Part shown: positions 38,341 through 47,037 of the stretch, one piece after another | How the letters are laid out: each line of letters starts with the position of its first letter | Position numbering within the stretch: the first letter of the stretch is position 1 | Origin: Chytridium lagenaria | Taxonomy: Eukaryota; Chytridiomycota; Chytridiomycetes; Chytridiales; Chytridiaceae | Assembly: GCA_025449115.1 (NCBI GenBank) | Contig: JAHLKC010000114.1 | Span: 62,001 to 126,000, forward strand | Direction of reading: 5' to 3' | DNA: 64,000 nt | Notes under the pieces: generated by a model | The model's database searches: none | The model's input: the letters and a program-made list of their open reading frames with translations, nothing else | Told to the model about the DNA's origin: nothing | Made by a program: the position numbers and the translations under genes

Positions 38341-39272
38341 ATGGGTCCCGTGTAGGCCGTGTCTTTCCCGCTGGCCCGTGGCTGTCGTCACCACCTAGCT
38401 GGCGTCCAGTTTAACAAAATGGAGGGGTCTTGGTATTTGGGCGCCGTGAAGTCTTAGAGAGTCAATGGACGTGGGATGAAGGCGGAAGCGTCGACGCGAC
38501 GCTAAATATTATGCGTTATTGTGGGCACTCAACTTGGCGTAAAAGTTTGTTTTAATCTTATATATTTTTAATGGTTTTCAGATTTACATTTGTTTTGTAA
38601 GGCATGGTGTGGTAGGAGGGTGGAGTTTGAGCAAGTGGTGGGGATTAATGGAAGAGGATTGGGACTTGGAGGTTGGAGGGGTTCTAGAGGGAAAATACGG
38701 GGGGGGTTTGTTCTTTAGGCCAAAAGATGGGCGACGGATGGAAGGAGATGTTGCGGGTTTTATTTTGTTTTATAAACAATGTTAAAAAAAAGCATTTGAA
38801 AGAGGAGAAGCTTGAACGACCTACCAATACCAACAACGACGGCAAGACAACCCTACCAACCAAGACCGTTTCAGCAAGTTATACCAGCTGTACCATTCAC
38901 CGCCACCAGTTTAACGCTCTCGCTTACTGAATGCTGGGACCCATCGCCTACCACTAACCCTGCCAAAATTATGACTATGCTGATGCCAAGGTTAGTCAAA
39001 AACACGCATTTATATGTACTCAAGTGAACGACTTCCTCCTCATTGCCTTTCCCAACCTGCCGCCAACTTACCTCAAGCACCTGGCTCCACGGTTCTTAAT
39101 GTCTTCCTATCTTAAATACCATTCTCTGCCAATGCGACTTGCCTTCACCCCTCGCACGTGAATGTGCGCCTATGTGTGGAGGCGGTTGAGCGCATCTGTC
39201 AGGGTTGCTCTGGACTTTGGCCTTTGTGGGACCTTGTTGCCAACGTCATGAAAGGGAACTTCAAAGATATCC
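38341..39272. other. Unassigned gene-poor sequence
   Basis: No gene, RNA or clear repeat is supported. It may hold further transposon debris. Confidence 0.35.
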
Positions 39273-39410
39273 TGTGAGATTATAATATTACCTCACTATT
39301 AGGTATAAATGCGTTGCTTATATAGACATCGTGCGAATATTGTTGTTTCCTTGTTCCCGTCTCATTCTTTTCCCTCTCCGGAGTTTTCATAGTTTTTCCC
39401 CATAGATACA
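39273..39410 (+). repeat. LTR-like repeat copy B, 3'-truncated
   Basis: Starts TGTGAGATTATAATATTACC and matches copies D and E up to CCCCATAGATACA, where it stops; about half length. It joins directly to a different dispersed repeat at 39411. Confidence 0.65.
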
Positions 39411-39490
39411 TTGTCACCTATTTTGTGGTTCTCTACCTCTGTATGCCAGGGCTTAGCAGAGGGGGCTATAGAGAGGTCTTCAAAATCCGC
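39411..39490 (+). repeat. Dispersed endonuclease-coding repeat fragment
   Basis: The stretch TGTGGTTCTCTACCTCTGTA...GCTTAGCAGAGG also occurs near 56128-56195 (+) and 57715-57785 (-). At 57.7 kb it is part of an endonuclease/exonuclease-family reading frame, so this is a fragment of the same element. Confidence 0.6.
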
Positions 39491-39689
39491 AACGGGGCGC
39501 AATCAGCAGAACCTGGTCTAGGCGGCAACGTATTGGCAAGAACAAGGCGGCTGACACAGGCAGTGCTGTAAGATTGCTTAGTGTTTGGCACCTGAGGACT
39601 CTCTTTGAGGGATCCCCTTTTTTTCCTTACTTTGTACCAATCTCCGTCCCTGTCTCCCTCCTACAATGGGTGTTGCGCATTGGACTAAG

Positions 39690-39849
39690 TATTCTCTATC
39701 TGTTTTCTTTTGTATGTGTTCTATTCTCTATCTGTTTTCTTTTGTATGTGTTCTATTCTCTATCTGTTTTCTTTTGTATGTGTTCTATTCTCTATCTGTT
39801 ATCTCTTGTATGTGTTCCATTCTCTATCTATTATCTTTTGCATGTCTTT
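39690..39849. repeat. 32-bp minisatellite, five copies
   Basis: Unit TATTCTCTATCTGTTTTCTT plus TTGTATGTGTTC. The first three copies (39690-39785) are identical and the last two progressively diverged. There are no spacers between units. Confidence 0.9.
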
Positions 39850-41472
39850 CATGCCTGTATTTCTATTTGAGCGCCTACCTTTGTCTTTTCTTTGGGACTG
39901 ACGGGTCTTGGGACAAATAATTTTATGAGACGCCAACACATTGAACATTTGTAAGTTCTATGTCACCTCTTTAAGCAATACCCTATAACATAAGGGAAAA
40001 GAATAGAGAGCAGGTGAGGGTCTCAGGTTCCTTTTTGGGGTTGGTGCTGCCTCACGAAAAAACTTTTGCGATTTGCAGATGCTGTTCTTCACACTTGCAG
40101 ATGAGTTGTTTGTACCTGCTTTCTTGGTAAGGGCAAAGATGATTTGGTTGAGTAGCAAGGATGGTGTCCATTGCAATGACTTTGGAAGCAAGGGTGGGGT
40201 AGGTAGGTATGGGGTTGTGTAATGTGGAGCCCAACTCTACGTTTCTGGTTCTTACACCCTCCTAAATAACTACAAAGGCTTTCAGATCCCTTCCCTGCCA
40301 AGTCCCAGCACCAGAAAAGATACATGGCGTCTTTGGACTATACGGCAAGACAATAGTCTTGCCCTCCTTCCATCCCGCTTCCAGAATGCAGACGGGGTGC
40401 CTTCCAGACACAAAAACGCGTAAGCGCGTACAGGTAAGAACAGAAGACAGCTCTCTGCCACTCTGCCAGTAAGAAAGGACAAAAATCGCGTAAAAGCTCT
40501 TAAAGGTAGGAGAAAAGCCAGAAAATTAAGAAATAAGAAAGGTGGAAGTAGATACTGGTCCTTAAAGGTCTTGAGCAGAAACTACCTCATGCTTAAGGAT
40601 GCAGCAAAATGGAGACAAGCATTTTGACGCAAGTGTCTGACACATATAGGCAGACCGAGCGTTTGACAGGCAGGAAGGATAACATCCGCTGCAAGGCAAA
40701 AGGGCAGAGCTGGGAAGTGGAATACAAAGGACAATGCATATGCATGGGTGAATCGTGCAAGGGACCTGCTGGGCATGAGCAATCAAGGTGATCAGGACAG
40801 TGATGAACCATCATAATGTGACGCATAGTCAAGTAGGGAACATCATGACTATGCATGATCTCCAGAACCCTCCAGATATAGGTTGCAGGCAGTGTACTTA
40901 ATAAGACTCACTAGGTTGCTCTCTCTCTGGGTTTGTAAACAGTTTTATATAGTAAATGATAACAAAACAAAACTCTGCGTCAACAATTTGATTTTGCTCT
41001 TCTTAAACCAAACTCGCTCTCCCTCTCAAATTTCGATGACAAGTCCCCTGCTTCATGGAACCTCCCTCCATATAATTTAATCCCCATAACAATTAAATAA
41101 AACATTGTGCAGATGTTGTAACATTAACAAAAGAAAACATAAAAGTAAATCCCCACGAACACAGTCCAACTTTGATGACACATGATGTCTTAGAAACCAT
41201 GAACACACTATAATGAAACAAAATTCTCATATAAAATTCCGACGAGCACATCTGAGAACTAACCAACTACATTCCCACTCCTCTGCACAGATCTCTATAT
41301 GTCACAGCAGGCATCAGCGAGGGCAGAGATAAGGGGCCGAGGTGATATTGAGTATGCCACTTCAAGGTTGGAGTTTGAGTAGGATGAAAGAAAAGGCAAA
41401 AACAGCCAATCAAAGATAGATGTTTTGTACTCAATTCCGAATATTATGACTAAAAAATGAAATTTTTAACAA
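39850..41472. other. Unassigned sequence before the tRNA array
   Basis: No protein or RNA gene is supported. Short frames lack domains. The final 500 bases are AT-rich, typical of the flanks of the tRNA array. Confidence 0.4.
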
Positions 41473-41544
41473 GCGCCTTAGCTCACCTGGGAGAGCGTAG
41501 CACTGAAGATGCTAAGGTACTCGGTTCGATCCCGAGAGGCGGCA
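41473..41544 (+). tRNA. tRNA-Phe (GAA)
   Basis: Anticodon arm TAGCA-CTGAAGA-TGCTA gives anticodon GAA. D and T arms are canonical (AGCTCACCTGGGAGAGCG; TCGGTTCGATCCCGA). The acceptor 5' side reads GCGCCTT against 3' AGGCGGC; one C is missing (GCCGCCT would pair fully). No CCA is encoded. Confidence 0.85.
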
Positions 41545-41552
41545 CTTCTTCA

Positions 41553-41626
41553 GCTTCTGTGGCGCAACTGGTTAGCGCGTGACGCTGTTAACGTCAAGGT
41601 TCGTGGTTCGAGTCCACGCAGGAGCG
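41553..41626 (+). tRNA. tRNA-Asn (GTT)
   Basis: Anticodon arm TGACG-CTGTTAA-CGTCA, anticodon GTT. Acceptor GCTTCTG/CAGGAGC pairs with one G-U; discriminator G as usual for Asn. Only 8 nt separate it from tRNA-Phe. Confidence 0.93.
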
Positions 41627-41646
41627 AGGAGTTGATACTCTAAATT

Positions 41647-41721
41647 GGTCGCGTGGTGTAGTCGGTTATCACATCTGTCTAACACACAGAAGGTCTCCAG
41701 TTCGATCCTGGACGCAAACCA
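41647..41721 (+). tRNA. tRNA-Val (AAC), irregular acceptor stem
   Basis: Anticodon arm TCTGT-CTAACAC-ACAGA, anticodon AAC. D arm and T arm are canonical for fungal tRNA-Val. The acceptor stem (GGTCGCG against CGCAAACC) does not pair fully and looks short of bases on the 5' side. Confidence 0.85.
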
Positions 41722-41739
41722 TTCCCTTCAAATGTTTAT

Positions 41740-41813
41740 GCTCCGCTAGCTCAGTTGGTTAGAGCGTGGTGCTAATAACGCCAAGGTCACAGGTTCGATC
41801 CCTGTGCGGAGCA
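41740..41813 (+). tRNA. tRNA-Ile (AAT)
   Basis: Anticodon arm TGGTG-CTAATAA-CGCCA, anticodon AAT. Acceptor GCTCCGC/GCGGAGC pairs perfectly; B box GGTTCGATCCC. Confidence 0.95.
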
Positions 41814-41828
41814 TTTCTTCCTTCAATA

Positions 41829-41901
41829 GCCCGGCTAGCTCAATCGGTAGAGCGTCAGACTCTTAATCTGAAGGTTGTGGGTTCGACCCCCACGTTGGGC
41901 G
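41829..41901 (+). tRNA. tRNA-Lys (CTT)
   Basis: Anticodon arm TCAGA-CTCTTAA-TCTGA, anticodon CTT. Acceptor GCCCGGC/GTTGGGC pairs with two G-U pairs. Confidence 0.95.
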
Positions 41902-41912
41902 TTTCATCATCA

Positions 41913-41999
41913 TCCCAGTTAGTATAGTGGCTAGTATCCGCCCCTGTCATGCATAGCTGCACCGATCGGCGAGACCCGGTTCAATTCCCGGACTGGGAG
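41913..41999 (+). tRNA. tRNA-Asp (GTC) with a short intron
   Basis: Acceptor TCCCAGT/ACTGGGA is perfect. The anticodon loop CTGTCA is followed by about 16 nt (TGCATAGCTGCACCGA, about 41949-41964) before the 3' half of the anticodon stem (CGGCG), which fits a canonical 37/38 intron. The T stem seems one G short compared with ordinary tRNA-Asp. Confidence 0.85.
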
Positions 42000-42008
42000 C
42001 TTTATATT

Positions 42009-42081
42009 GGGGAATTAGCTCAAATGGTAGAGCGCTCGCTTAGCATGCGAGAGGCACGGGGATCGATACCCCGATTCTCCA
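42009..42081 (+). tRNA. tRNA-Ala (AGC)
   Basis: Anticodon arm CTCGC-TTAGCAT-GCGAG, anticodon AGC. Acceptor GGGGAAT/ATTCTCC; T arm GGGGATCGATACCCC. Confidence 0.95.
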
Positions 42082-42089
42082 CTTTGAAA

Positions 42090-42164
42090 GCCTTTATAGC
42101 TCAGTTGGTTAGAGCGTCTGCCTAGTAAGCAGGAGGTCACCAGTTTCAACTCTGGTTAAAGGCA
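42090..42164 (+). tRNA. tRNA-Thr (AGT)
   Basis: Anticodon arm TCTGC-CTAGTAA-GCAGG, anticodon AGT. Acceptor GCCTTTA/TAAAGGC is perfect. The T loop is slightly unusual (ACCAGTTTCAACTCTGGT). Confidence 0.92.
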
Positions 42165-42174
42165 AGTGAAACAC

Positions 42175-42245
42175 GCATTGGTGGTTTAGTGGTAAAATTA
42201 ACCGTTGCCATCGGTTAGCCCCGGGTTCGATTCCCGGCCAATGCA
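42175..42245 (+). tRNA. tRNA-Gly (GCC), last gene of the plus array
   Basis: Anticodon loop TTGCCAT in stem ACCG/CGGT, anticodon GCC. Acceptor GCATTGG/CCAATGC is perfect. It is followed at once by TTTTT, the only clear Pol III terminator in the plus array. Confidence 0.95.
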
Positions 42246-42423
42246 TTTTTGCGAAATCTTTTCTCAACTTTTTTTGGTTTGATTGTGCTTTTCTACCATA
42301 CTTTTTATTTACGAGTTATTAGGGAGTTTTTGCAACCGTAAAAATTAAATTTTCACGTTAGCAAATTCATCGTGAATTTTAAGATAGGTAAACGTTTTTG
42401 CAAACGTAAATTTTGGCCAAATT

Positions 42424-43211
42424 ATGACGATAGTTAGGGAAAGGAATTGTCGGCAAAAGTTGTTAAATAAAATGGATTCGTCTGATTCGGACTCAAATGA
42501 TGATTACGCTACGCTTGCCATCGCTTTGCATTATGAGTCTGTGAGGGCGCCATCAGCCCGTTCGACTTCCAAAGCATCTCCGAGCAAGGGTCGTTTTGGG
42601 TCGATACGTTTCGCTTTTGACAAGAATGAGATCATTGAGCTCATCGAACTATTCAAGCTTCTGCGAAAGATCGTTACTGAAAGCCAATTTGTTGCAGATG
42701 CAAGGGAAGCATTGTGCATCCTTTTGCGTCGGCTTGCCTATCCTAATCGATTATGTGATCTCCAAAAACTCTTTGGCCGCAGCCAATCTGCGTTGTCGTA
42801 AATCTATTCCACGGTGCAAGGGTTGATTTATCATCGTTTCAAGCATCTGCTCACCTTCGATCATGTTTGTATTGGGCCGGCTTGCTTGCTGAGTTCGCTG
42901 AAGCTGTGCACACTAAGGGAGGTGCCCTTGGAAACTGCGTTGGCCTCATTGACAGAACTGTTTGACAAATCTGCCGGCCATCCAGGGACCAAAAGATGAT
43001 GTACAACGGGCATAAACGCAAACATGCCATCAAGTTTCAATCTGTTGTGATGCCTGATGGGATCATCGCTCATTGGCACGGACCTGAATGTGGGAGCAGG
43101 CATGATTGCTTCCTGTTGAGGCAAAGCCAGCTTTTAGAGTACTTACCGCAACATCTTACCCATGATGGACAACATTATGTTTTATACGGGGATCCTGCAT
43201 ATGATGTTTGA
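42424..43211 (+). pseudogene. Decayed Harbinger-like (DDE_Tnp_4) transposase relic
   Basis: Homologous blocks of a PIF/Harbinger transposase of a different subfamily from the intact one nearby. An N-terminal part (about 42424-42798, ending LCDLQKLFGRSQSALS then a stop) has the helical region before the catalytic core. Then come YHRFKHLLTFDH, AEFAEAVHTKGGALGNC (frame change near 42880), GLIDRTV with an in-frame TGA after it (first catalytic Asp region), MYNGHKRKHAIKFQSVVMPD, SRHDCFLLRQSQ and LYGDPAYDV (second catalytic Asp region) followed by a stop. The third acidic residue region is missing. It lies inside the tRNA array. Confidence 0.75.
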
Positions 43212-43948
43212 GAACGCAATTTTCGAGAATGCGATGTTGCAGGAGTAGACAATGCGCTCCGCTCCGTACTGATCTCTTTTCCAGTACTGATGTCCTTCAA
43301 ATTGTTCTCATCTTTGTCGCTGCTCCATTTATTTGCAATATCAACATTGCCGTTCTCATTTGTTAACGTTTAGAGAGAATGCGCGATAGATATTGCAGAG
43401 AGTACAGGATTGAACTGATACTTCCACTTGAAGTCCTCTGGGAACTTAAAGTGAACTTCTCACTCAGATGCTGAGAATTGATGGGACATCTGCATACAAC
43501 GCCTTTTGGTGGCGCTCCTCAGCTTCCGTCGCTTCTCACGGTGGCTGTGACATTGCTGAAATATGTCCTTACACATGATAAACAAGTGTATGAGGACGAG
43601 GGTCTGCAGCAGGGTCTATCCCAAGGTGCCGTAGACACCGGAGAGACGCCCCAGGGTGCTTGGAGCGACGTCCCCAAGGTGCAGGACCCTGGGGAGCGGG
43701 ACCCTGAGGCGCTGACCCAAGGGTGCCGGACGCTGGGGTGTAATGACAATAAAATGATAAAGTGTAAAGACCTTATGTGCGGAACATAATCACGCGTGCT
43801 CGGAGCTGAGATCTATTGTATACATTCTCGTTGTTGAGTTAACATGATCTATCAGCATTCTGCAGCGTAGCAAAACTGCAACTCTTAGCTTTTTGGCGTA
43901 CCGCAATAACCACTTGAGTTTTGCTACAGCATAAAAGCGGATATGTGA
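43212..43948. other. Spacer with GC-rich imperfect repeat and a hairpin
   Basis: No gene is supported. Between about 43600 and 43740 an unusually GC-rich stretch has repeated CCCAAGGTGC/CCCAGGGTGC-like words. An 11-bp perfect inverted repeat, GTAGCAAAACT (43867-43877) and AGTTTTGCTAC (43917-43927), encloses 39 nt just left of the Harbinger insertion. Confidence 0.5.
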
Positions 43949-44112
43949 TCAAGGGGCCGTTTCAACCTATTAATCCCTCTTGAAAAATCCCTAAAAATTA
44001 TTTTCTGGATTTTCATTCTGTCCCCAAGTATATCTCCAAAAAATAAATGAAATAATCCCTGTAAATAATTCTTTTCGAACTTTGGACTCATCCAGACAAT
44101 TCGGAAAAAAAA

Positions 44113-45071
44113 TGGATGACCATGACGAACCCCCCCCGTTGCCGCCGCCGTTGGTTGAAACGCCCGCTGCACCTAAAAGAAGCGAGGAAGACAAAAGAAG
44201 GATAAAGTCCCCATCGTGAACGAAGATATCAGATGGACAGACGGCATGATAAAGACCCTGCTGAAGGCCAAACTCGTTACTTTCAAAGAGGAGTATCTTC
44301 GTGCGAAGGAGAAGCACAAAGGGGAAGACGTTTGGAGGAGGATTGTGCTTGAAGTCAACTCTGTTCATTCCGTGAAGTTCACAGTCGAGCAGGTGAAGAC
44401 CAAGTTCAAGGCTCTCAAGAAAATGCGCTCAGATATCGGTGGAAAGCACCTGACCCAGACCGGCAACAATCTCGTTAAGGTGCCAACCTACTGGGACGCT
44501 CTTGTGGAGTACTTTGGAGGACAGTAAAGGGTTAGAAGGGGAGTCGTTGGGCACAGCTACCTATGTCAATACTGGAGTCGACCTTGCTATGGGGATGGTT
44601 AGTGATGATAGCGACGATGAAGACGACACCCACCACAATGATGACGAATCTTGCCGCAGTGATGGCCATCCCAACGTAGCGACATCACGTTTGTCGTCTT
44701 CTGGCGGATCGACACCTGCATCCACCCCTTCAAAAGATGGCTCGCAGACCCTCACCATTCCTGCGCGATCCGGAGCAAAGAGACAGAAAGTTGACATGCC
44801 ATCATCCATCACCACCTTGGGTGATAGCGTCAAAGATGGATTCATTCATGTCAGCAACAGTCTCTCACTGATGGCAGCAAGTATGGCAGCACCAACAGCT
44901 CAAGCGCAAGTTCGAGAGAACAAGACGGAGGAAATGGAGGAGTTTAAAGATGCGGTTAAAACAGCTATGAAGGATGTGATGACAAGCAGTTTGAAGGAGT
45001 GTATTGGATTGATGTCGACTAGTTTAGCGGATGCAATGAAGGAAGCTTTGTCTCAACGAAAAAGTGACTAA
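44113..45071 (+). CDS. Harbinger Myb/SANT-like DNA-binding protein
   Basis: Accessory protein of Harbinger elements that binds transposon DNA and helps the transposase. The likely start is ATG 44113 (MDDHDEPPPLPPP). The trihelix/Myb-like domain is NEDIRWTDGMIKTLLKAK, GEDVWRRIVLEVNS, VKTKFKALKKMRSDI and VPTYWDALVEYFGG (44216-44527). An acidic Ser/Asp linker and a C-terminal helical, probably oligomerising segment (ENKTEEMEEFKDAVKTAMKD) follow, ending at 45071. The pieces are in three frames: the start frame breaks near 44200 and the domain frame near 44525, where a stop interrupts. A run of eight C near 44130 is an obvious candidate for an indel. Combined length would be about 315 residues. 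Confidence 0.8.
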
Positions 45072-46342
45072 ATAAAGCTCTTTTTTGATCTCTTTTTAAG
45101 AAAACAACATAAGATAATCTTTGATAAGATTCTTCTTGGCTCGTGCCTGTTCGCCACCAACGGGATCCTCAGCGTCAATCCCAAGCTCTTCAGGTAGGGA
45201 TCATAGGAAGGCAGATCGTAAAAAGACTCTATCTCTGTAGCATCGCCAATTGCGATCAAAACATTGTGCAAGACGAGGCATGCCTGAACAACGCGTGCCA
45301 TTTGAGCGGTGGGCGAGAGATACTTTCCATCCTTGATCCTTGCATGCTGCGTTAAGGCTGTTTTCAGCTTTCTGAATCTCCCCTTTAGAAGCCCAATCGT
45401 ATTCTCCACCACAATCCTCGTGCAAGAGTGCATGTAGTTATATCGCCGCTCGTCGGCGGGCATGTCGTCGCGAATCTCAAAAGGCGTCATCACATACAGC
45501 TTGTAGCCTGAATCGGCCACAATATGGCCACCCGGTGGAATACGAAGATGTACTGTCTTTCCGAATGTTGAGTTGTTGTAGATTGACTTGTCGTTTGCAG
45601 ATCCAGGGCGAATATCGTAGTCTCGTATGCGTTTCTTGTGATCAACGACGAGTTGAACGTTCAATGCAGGGTAAAGCTTGCGACAGTACCAGCCCTCGTA
45701 GTCTCGAGGCCTCTCGATTTCGATGAGAGACCCATCAATGGCGAGGTATGTTGAAGGAAATCCGCAAACGTCCTCAAACCCCCTCCTTAACTCTTGCCAT
45801 TCATCATCGGTGACGGGAAGACCAACAAATTGTGGTTGAAGGCAAACGAGGATAACCTCGATAACTTGCCATATGTATCGGTGCACGCTTGACTTCCCCA
45901 TCCCAAACACACTTGCTGTATCCGCCAGAGCGCCCATATGGGTGAGGTAATGCAGCGTTGCAGCAACGCGATCTCGAATGGTGAAGTGGGTGCTATCACC
46001 CAAAGGTTCATTGACTTCTTCCCAATGTTCTACCACCATCCCATATATGAGATTGAAAGAGGTCCGGCTGCATCTGAAGGTATTGATGAACCAGCCATCG
46101 TGGAACGCTGGATCAGCATCTACCTCAGACCATGCCGAAGTCCGGGTAGAGAATCGTCGTTTCCTTTCATTTCTTTACAAACCATTAGATTTCCAGCCGT
46201 TAAGGATGTAGAAACACGATTACCTGTTAGACCGTCCATCTGCAGTGGCTGCTGTCACCGCTGCGACAGTTACAAGTGCGGATGCGGTCGAAAGGAGGAG
46301 AATTACAAGAGCCGTTACGAGTGCGACATGCGAGGGTCGCAT
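45068..46342 (-). CDS. Harbinger DDE transposase (HARBI1/DDE_Tnp_4 family)
   Basis: Cuts and joins transposon ends. Two exons: 46342-46224 and 46163-45068, with a 60-nt GT-AG intron (46164-46223); joining them extends the main frame upstream to about 404 residues, a usual size. The second exon starts with a basic stretch and the family segment INTFRCSRTSFNLIYGMVVE. The catalytic residues are visible: Asp in LAIDGSLIEIE, Asp in HIVADSGYKLYVMTPFE and Glu in RIVVENTIGLLKGRFRK. A helix-turn-helix region (IRDRVAATLHYL...GMGKSSVHRYIW) precedes them. The first exon (MRPSHVALVTALVILLLSTA) is oddly hydrophobic; the true start could be later. The stop overlaps the end of the Myb gene by 4 bases. Confidence 0.9.
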
Positions 46343-46555
46343 TGTCACCGACGTCAAACGACAAAATAATCCTGTAATTTCAAATAATCCAGGGGGGGTA
46401 GCTGGATTAAAAAAAAAGAAAATAATCCCTATTTTAATCGTGTGTAACATATAAGAGGAATTTTGGAAGAGGGATTTTTTAAGAGGGATTAACAGGTTGA
46501 AACGGCCCCTCAAGCAAAAAAGCTAATTCAATAGATTTTACAAATTTAAAAAGTT

Positions 46556-46627
46556 TACCCGAGTTGGGGATCGAACCCAAGACCTCTTCCTTAGGAGGGA
46601 AATATTCTGCCACTGAACTACACGGGC
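46556..46627 (-). tRNA. tRNA-Arg (CCT), last gene of the minus array
   Basis: Anticodon loop CTCCTAA in stem TTCC/GGAA, anticodon CCT. Acceptor GCCCGTG/CTCGGGT has one T-T mismatch and one G-U. Downstream on the minus strand is TTTTT, a Pol III terminator. Only 1 nt separates it from tRNA-Glu. Confidence 0.9.
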
Positions 46628-46628
46628 T

Positions 46629-46700
46629 TTCCGAAACGGGGAATTGAACCCCGGCCACCGCTGTGAGAGAGCGGGATCATAACCACTAGACTATTTCGGA
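46629..46700 (-). tRNA. tRNA-Glu (CTC)
   Basis: Anticodon arm CCGCT-CTCTCAC-AGCGG, anticodon CTC. Acceptor TCCGAAA/TTTCGGA is perfect. Confidence 0.95.
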
Positions 46701-46705
46701 TGAAG

Positions 46706-46788
46706 TGAGCAGAGTGGGATTCGAACCCACGCCTCCGGAGAGATCACGGCCTTAACGTGACGCCTTAGACCAACTCGGCCATCTGCCC
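46706..46788 (-). tRNA. tRNA-Leu (AAG)
   Basis: Class II tRNA with a long variable arm. Anticodon arm TCACG-TTAAGGC-CGTGA, anticodon AAG. Acceptor GGGCAGA/TCTGCTC. Confidence 0.95.
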
Positions 46789-46795
46789 AATTAAT

Positions 46796-46866
46796 AGGTC
46801 CCAGCGAGAATCGAACTCGCGTTGCCAGAATCAGAATCTGAAGTGCTGCCCCTACACCATGGAACC
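46796..46866 (-). tRNA. tRNA-Gln (CTG)
   Basis: Anticodon arm TCAGA-TTCTGAT-TCTGG, anticodon CTG. Acceptor GGTTCCA/TGGGACC with G-U pairs. Confidence 0.93.
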
Positions 46867-46873
46867 AAAATAT

Positions 46874-46944
46874 TGCGTCGACCGGGAATCGAACCCGGCA
46901 CTAGTGCTTGGAAGGCGCTTATTATACCACTTAACTATCGACGC
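46874..46944 (-). tRNA. tRNA-Gly (TCC)
   Basis: Anticodon loop CTTCCAA, anticodon TCC; one mismatch in the anticodon stem (AGCGC/GCACT). Acceptor GCGTCGA/TCGACGC is perfect. Confidence 0.93.
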
Positions 46945-46949
46945 GTCAA

Positions 46950-47021
46950 TGGAGGCACTGGGGATCGAACCCAGGGTCTTTCGCATGCGAAGCGAACGCG
47001 TTACCACTACGCCATACCCCC
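46950..47021 (-). tRNA. tRNA-Ala (CGC)
   Basis: Anticodon arm TTCGC-TTCGCAT-GCGAA, anticodon CGC. Acceptor GGGGGTA/TGCCTCC with G-U pairs. It is the first transcribed gene of the minus array; its 5' end (47015-47021) lies inside the target-site duplication of the adjacent LINE. Confidence 0.95.
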
Positions 47022-47037
47022 ATATAGAGTTTGTTCG

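Larger units (their letters stand above)
43953..46509. mobile_element. Complete PIF/Harbinger DNA transposon
   Basis: A 2557-bp element with terminal inverted repeats of 40 bp (43953-43992 and 46470-46509), starting GGGGCCGTTTCAACCT, with only two mismatches between the ends. It is flanked by the direct repeat TCAA (43949-43952 and 46510-46513). Families of this type usually make 3-bp duplications, so a 4-bp one is slightly atypical. Inside are the two proteins expected of the superfamily, converging tail to tail: a Myb/SANT-like DNA-binding protein (+) and a DDE transposase (-) with all three acidic residues. It sits in the middle of the tRNA array, between the plus and minus gene blocks. 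The transposase frame is open through both inferred exons, so the copy may be young. Confidence 0.93.

Noticed and set aside
39690..39849. Possible CRISPR array because of 32-bp repeats
   Set aside because: Units abut directly without unique spacers and decay toward one end; it is a minisatellite in a eukaryotic genome.
40560..40860. Overlapping short frames on both strands as small genes
   Set aside because: None has a domain or upstream promoter signal; several overlap in all frames as expected by chance.
41473..47021. tRNA array as mitochondrial, bacterial or viral contamination
   Set aside because: Anticodons with A34, no encoded CCA and fungal tRNA types fit nuclear genes, and the array is joined through an exact target-site duplication to a fungal-type LINE. 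A viral origin cannot be excluded but nothing supports it.
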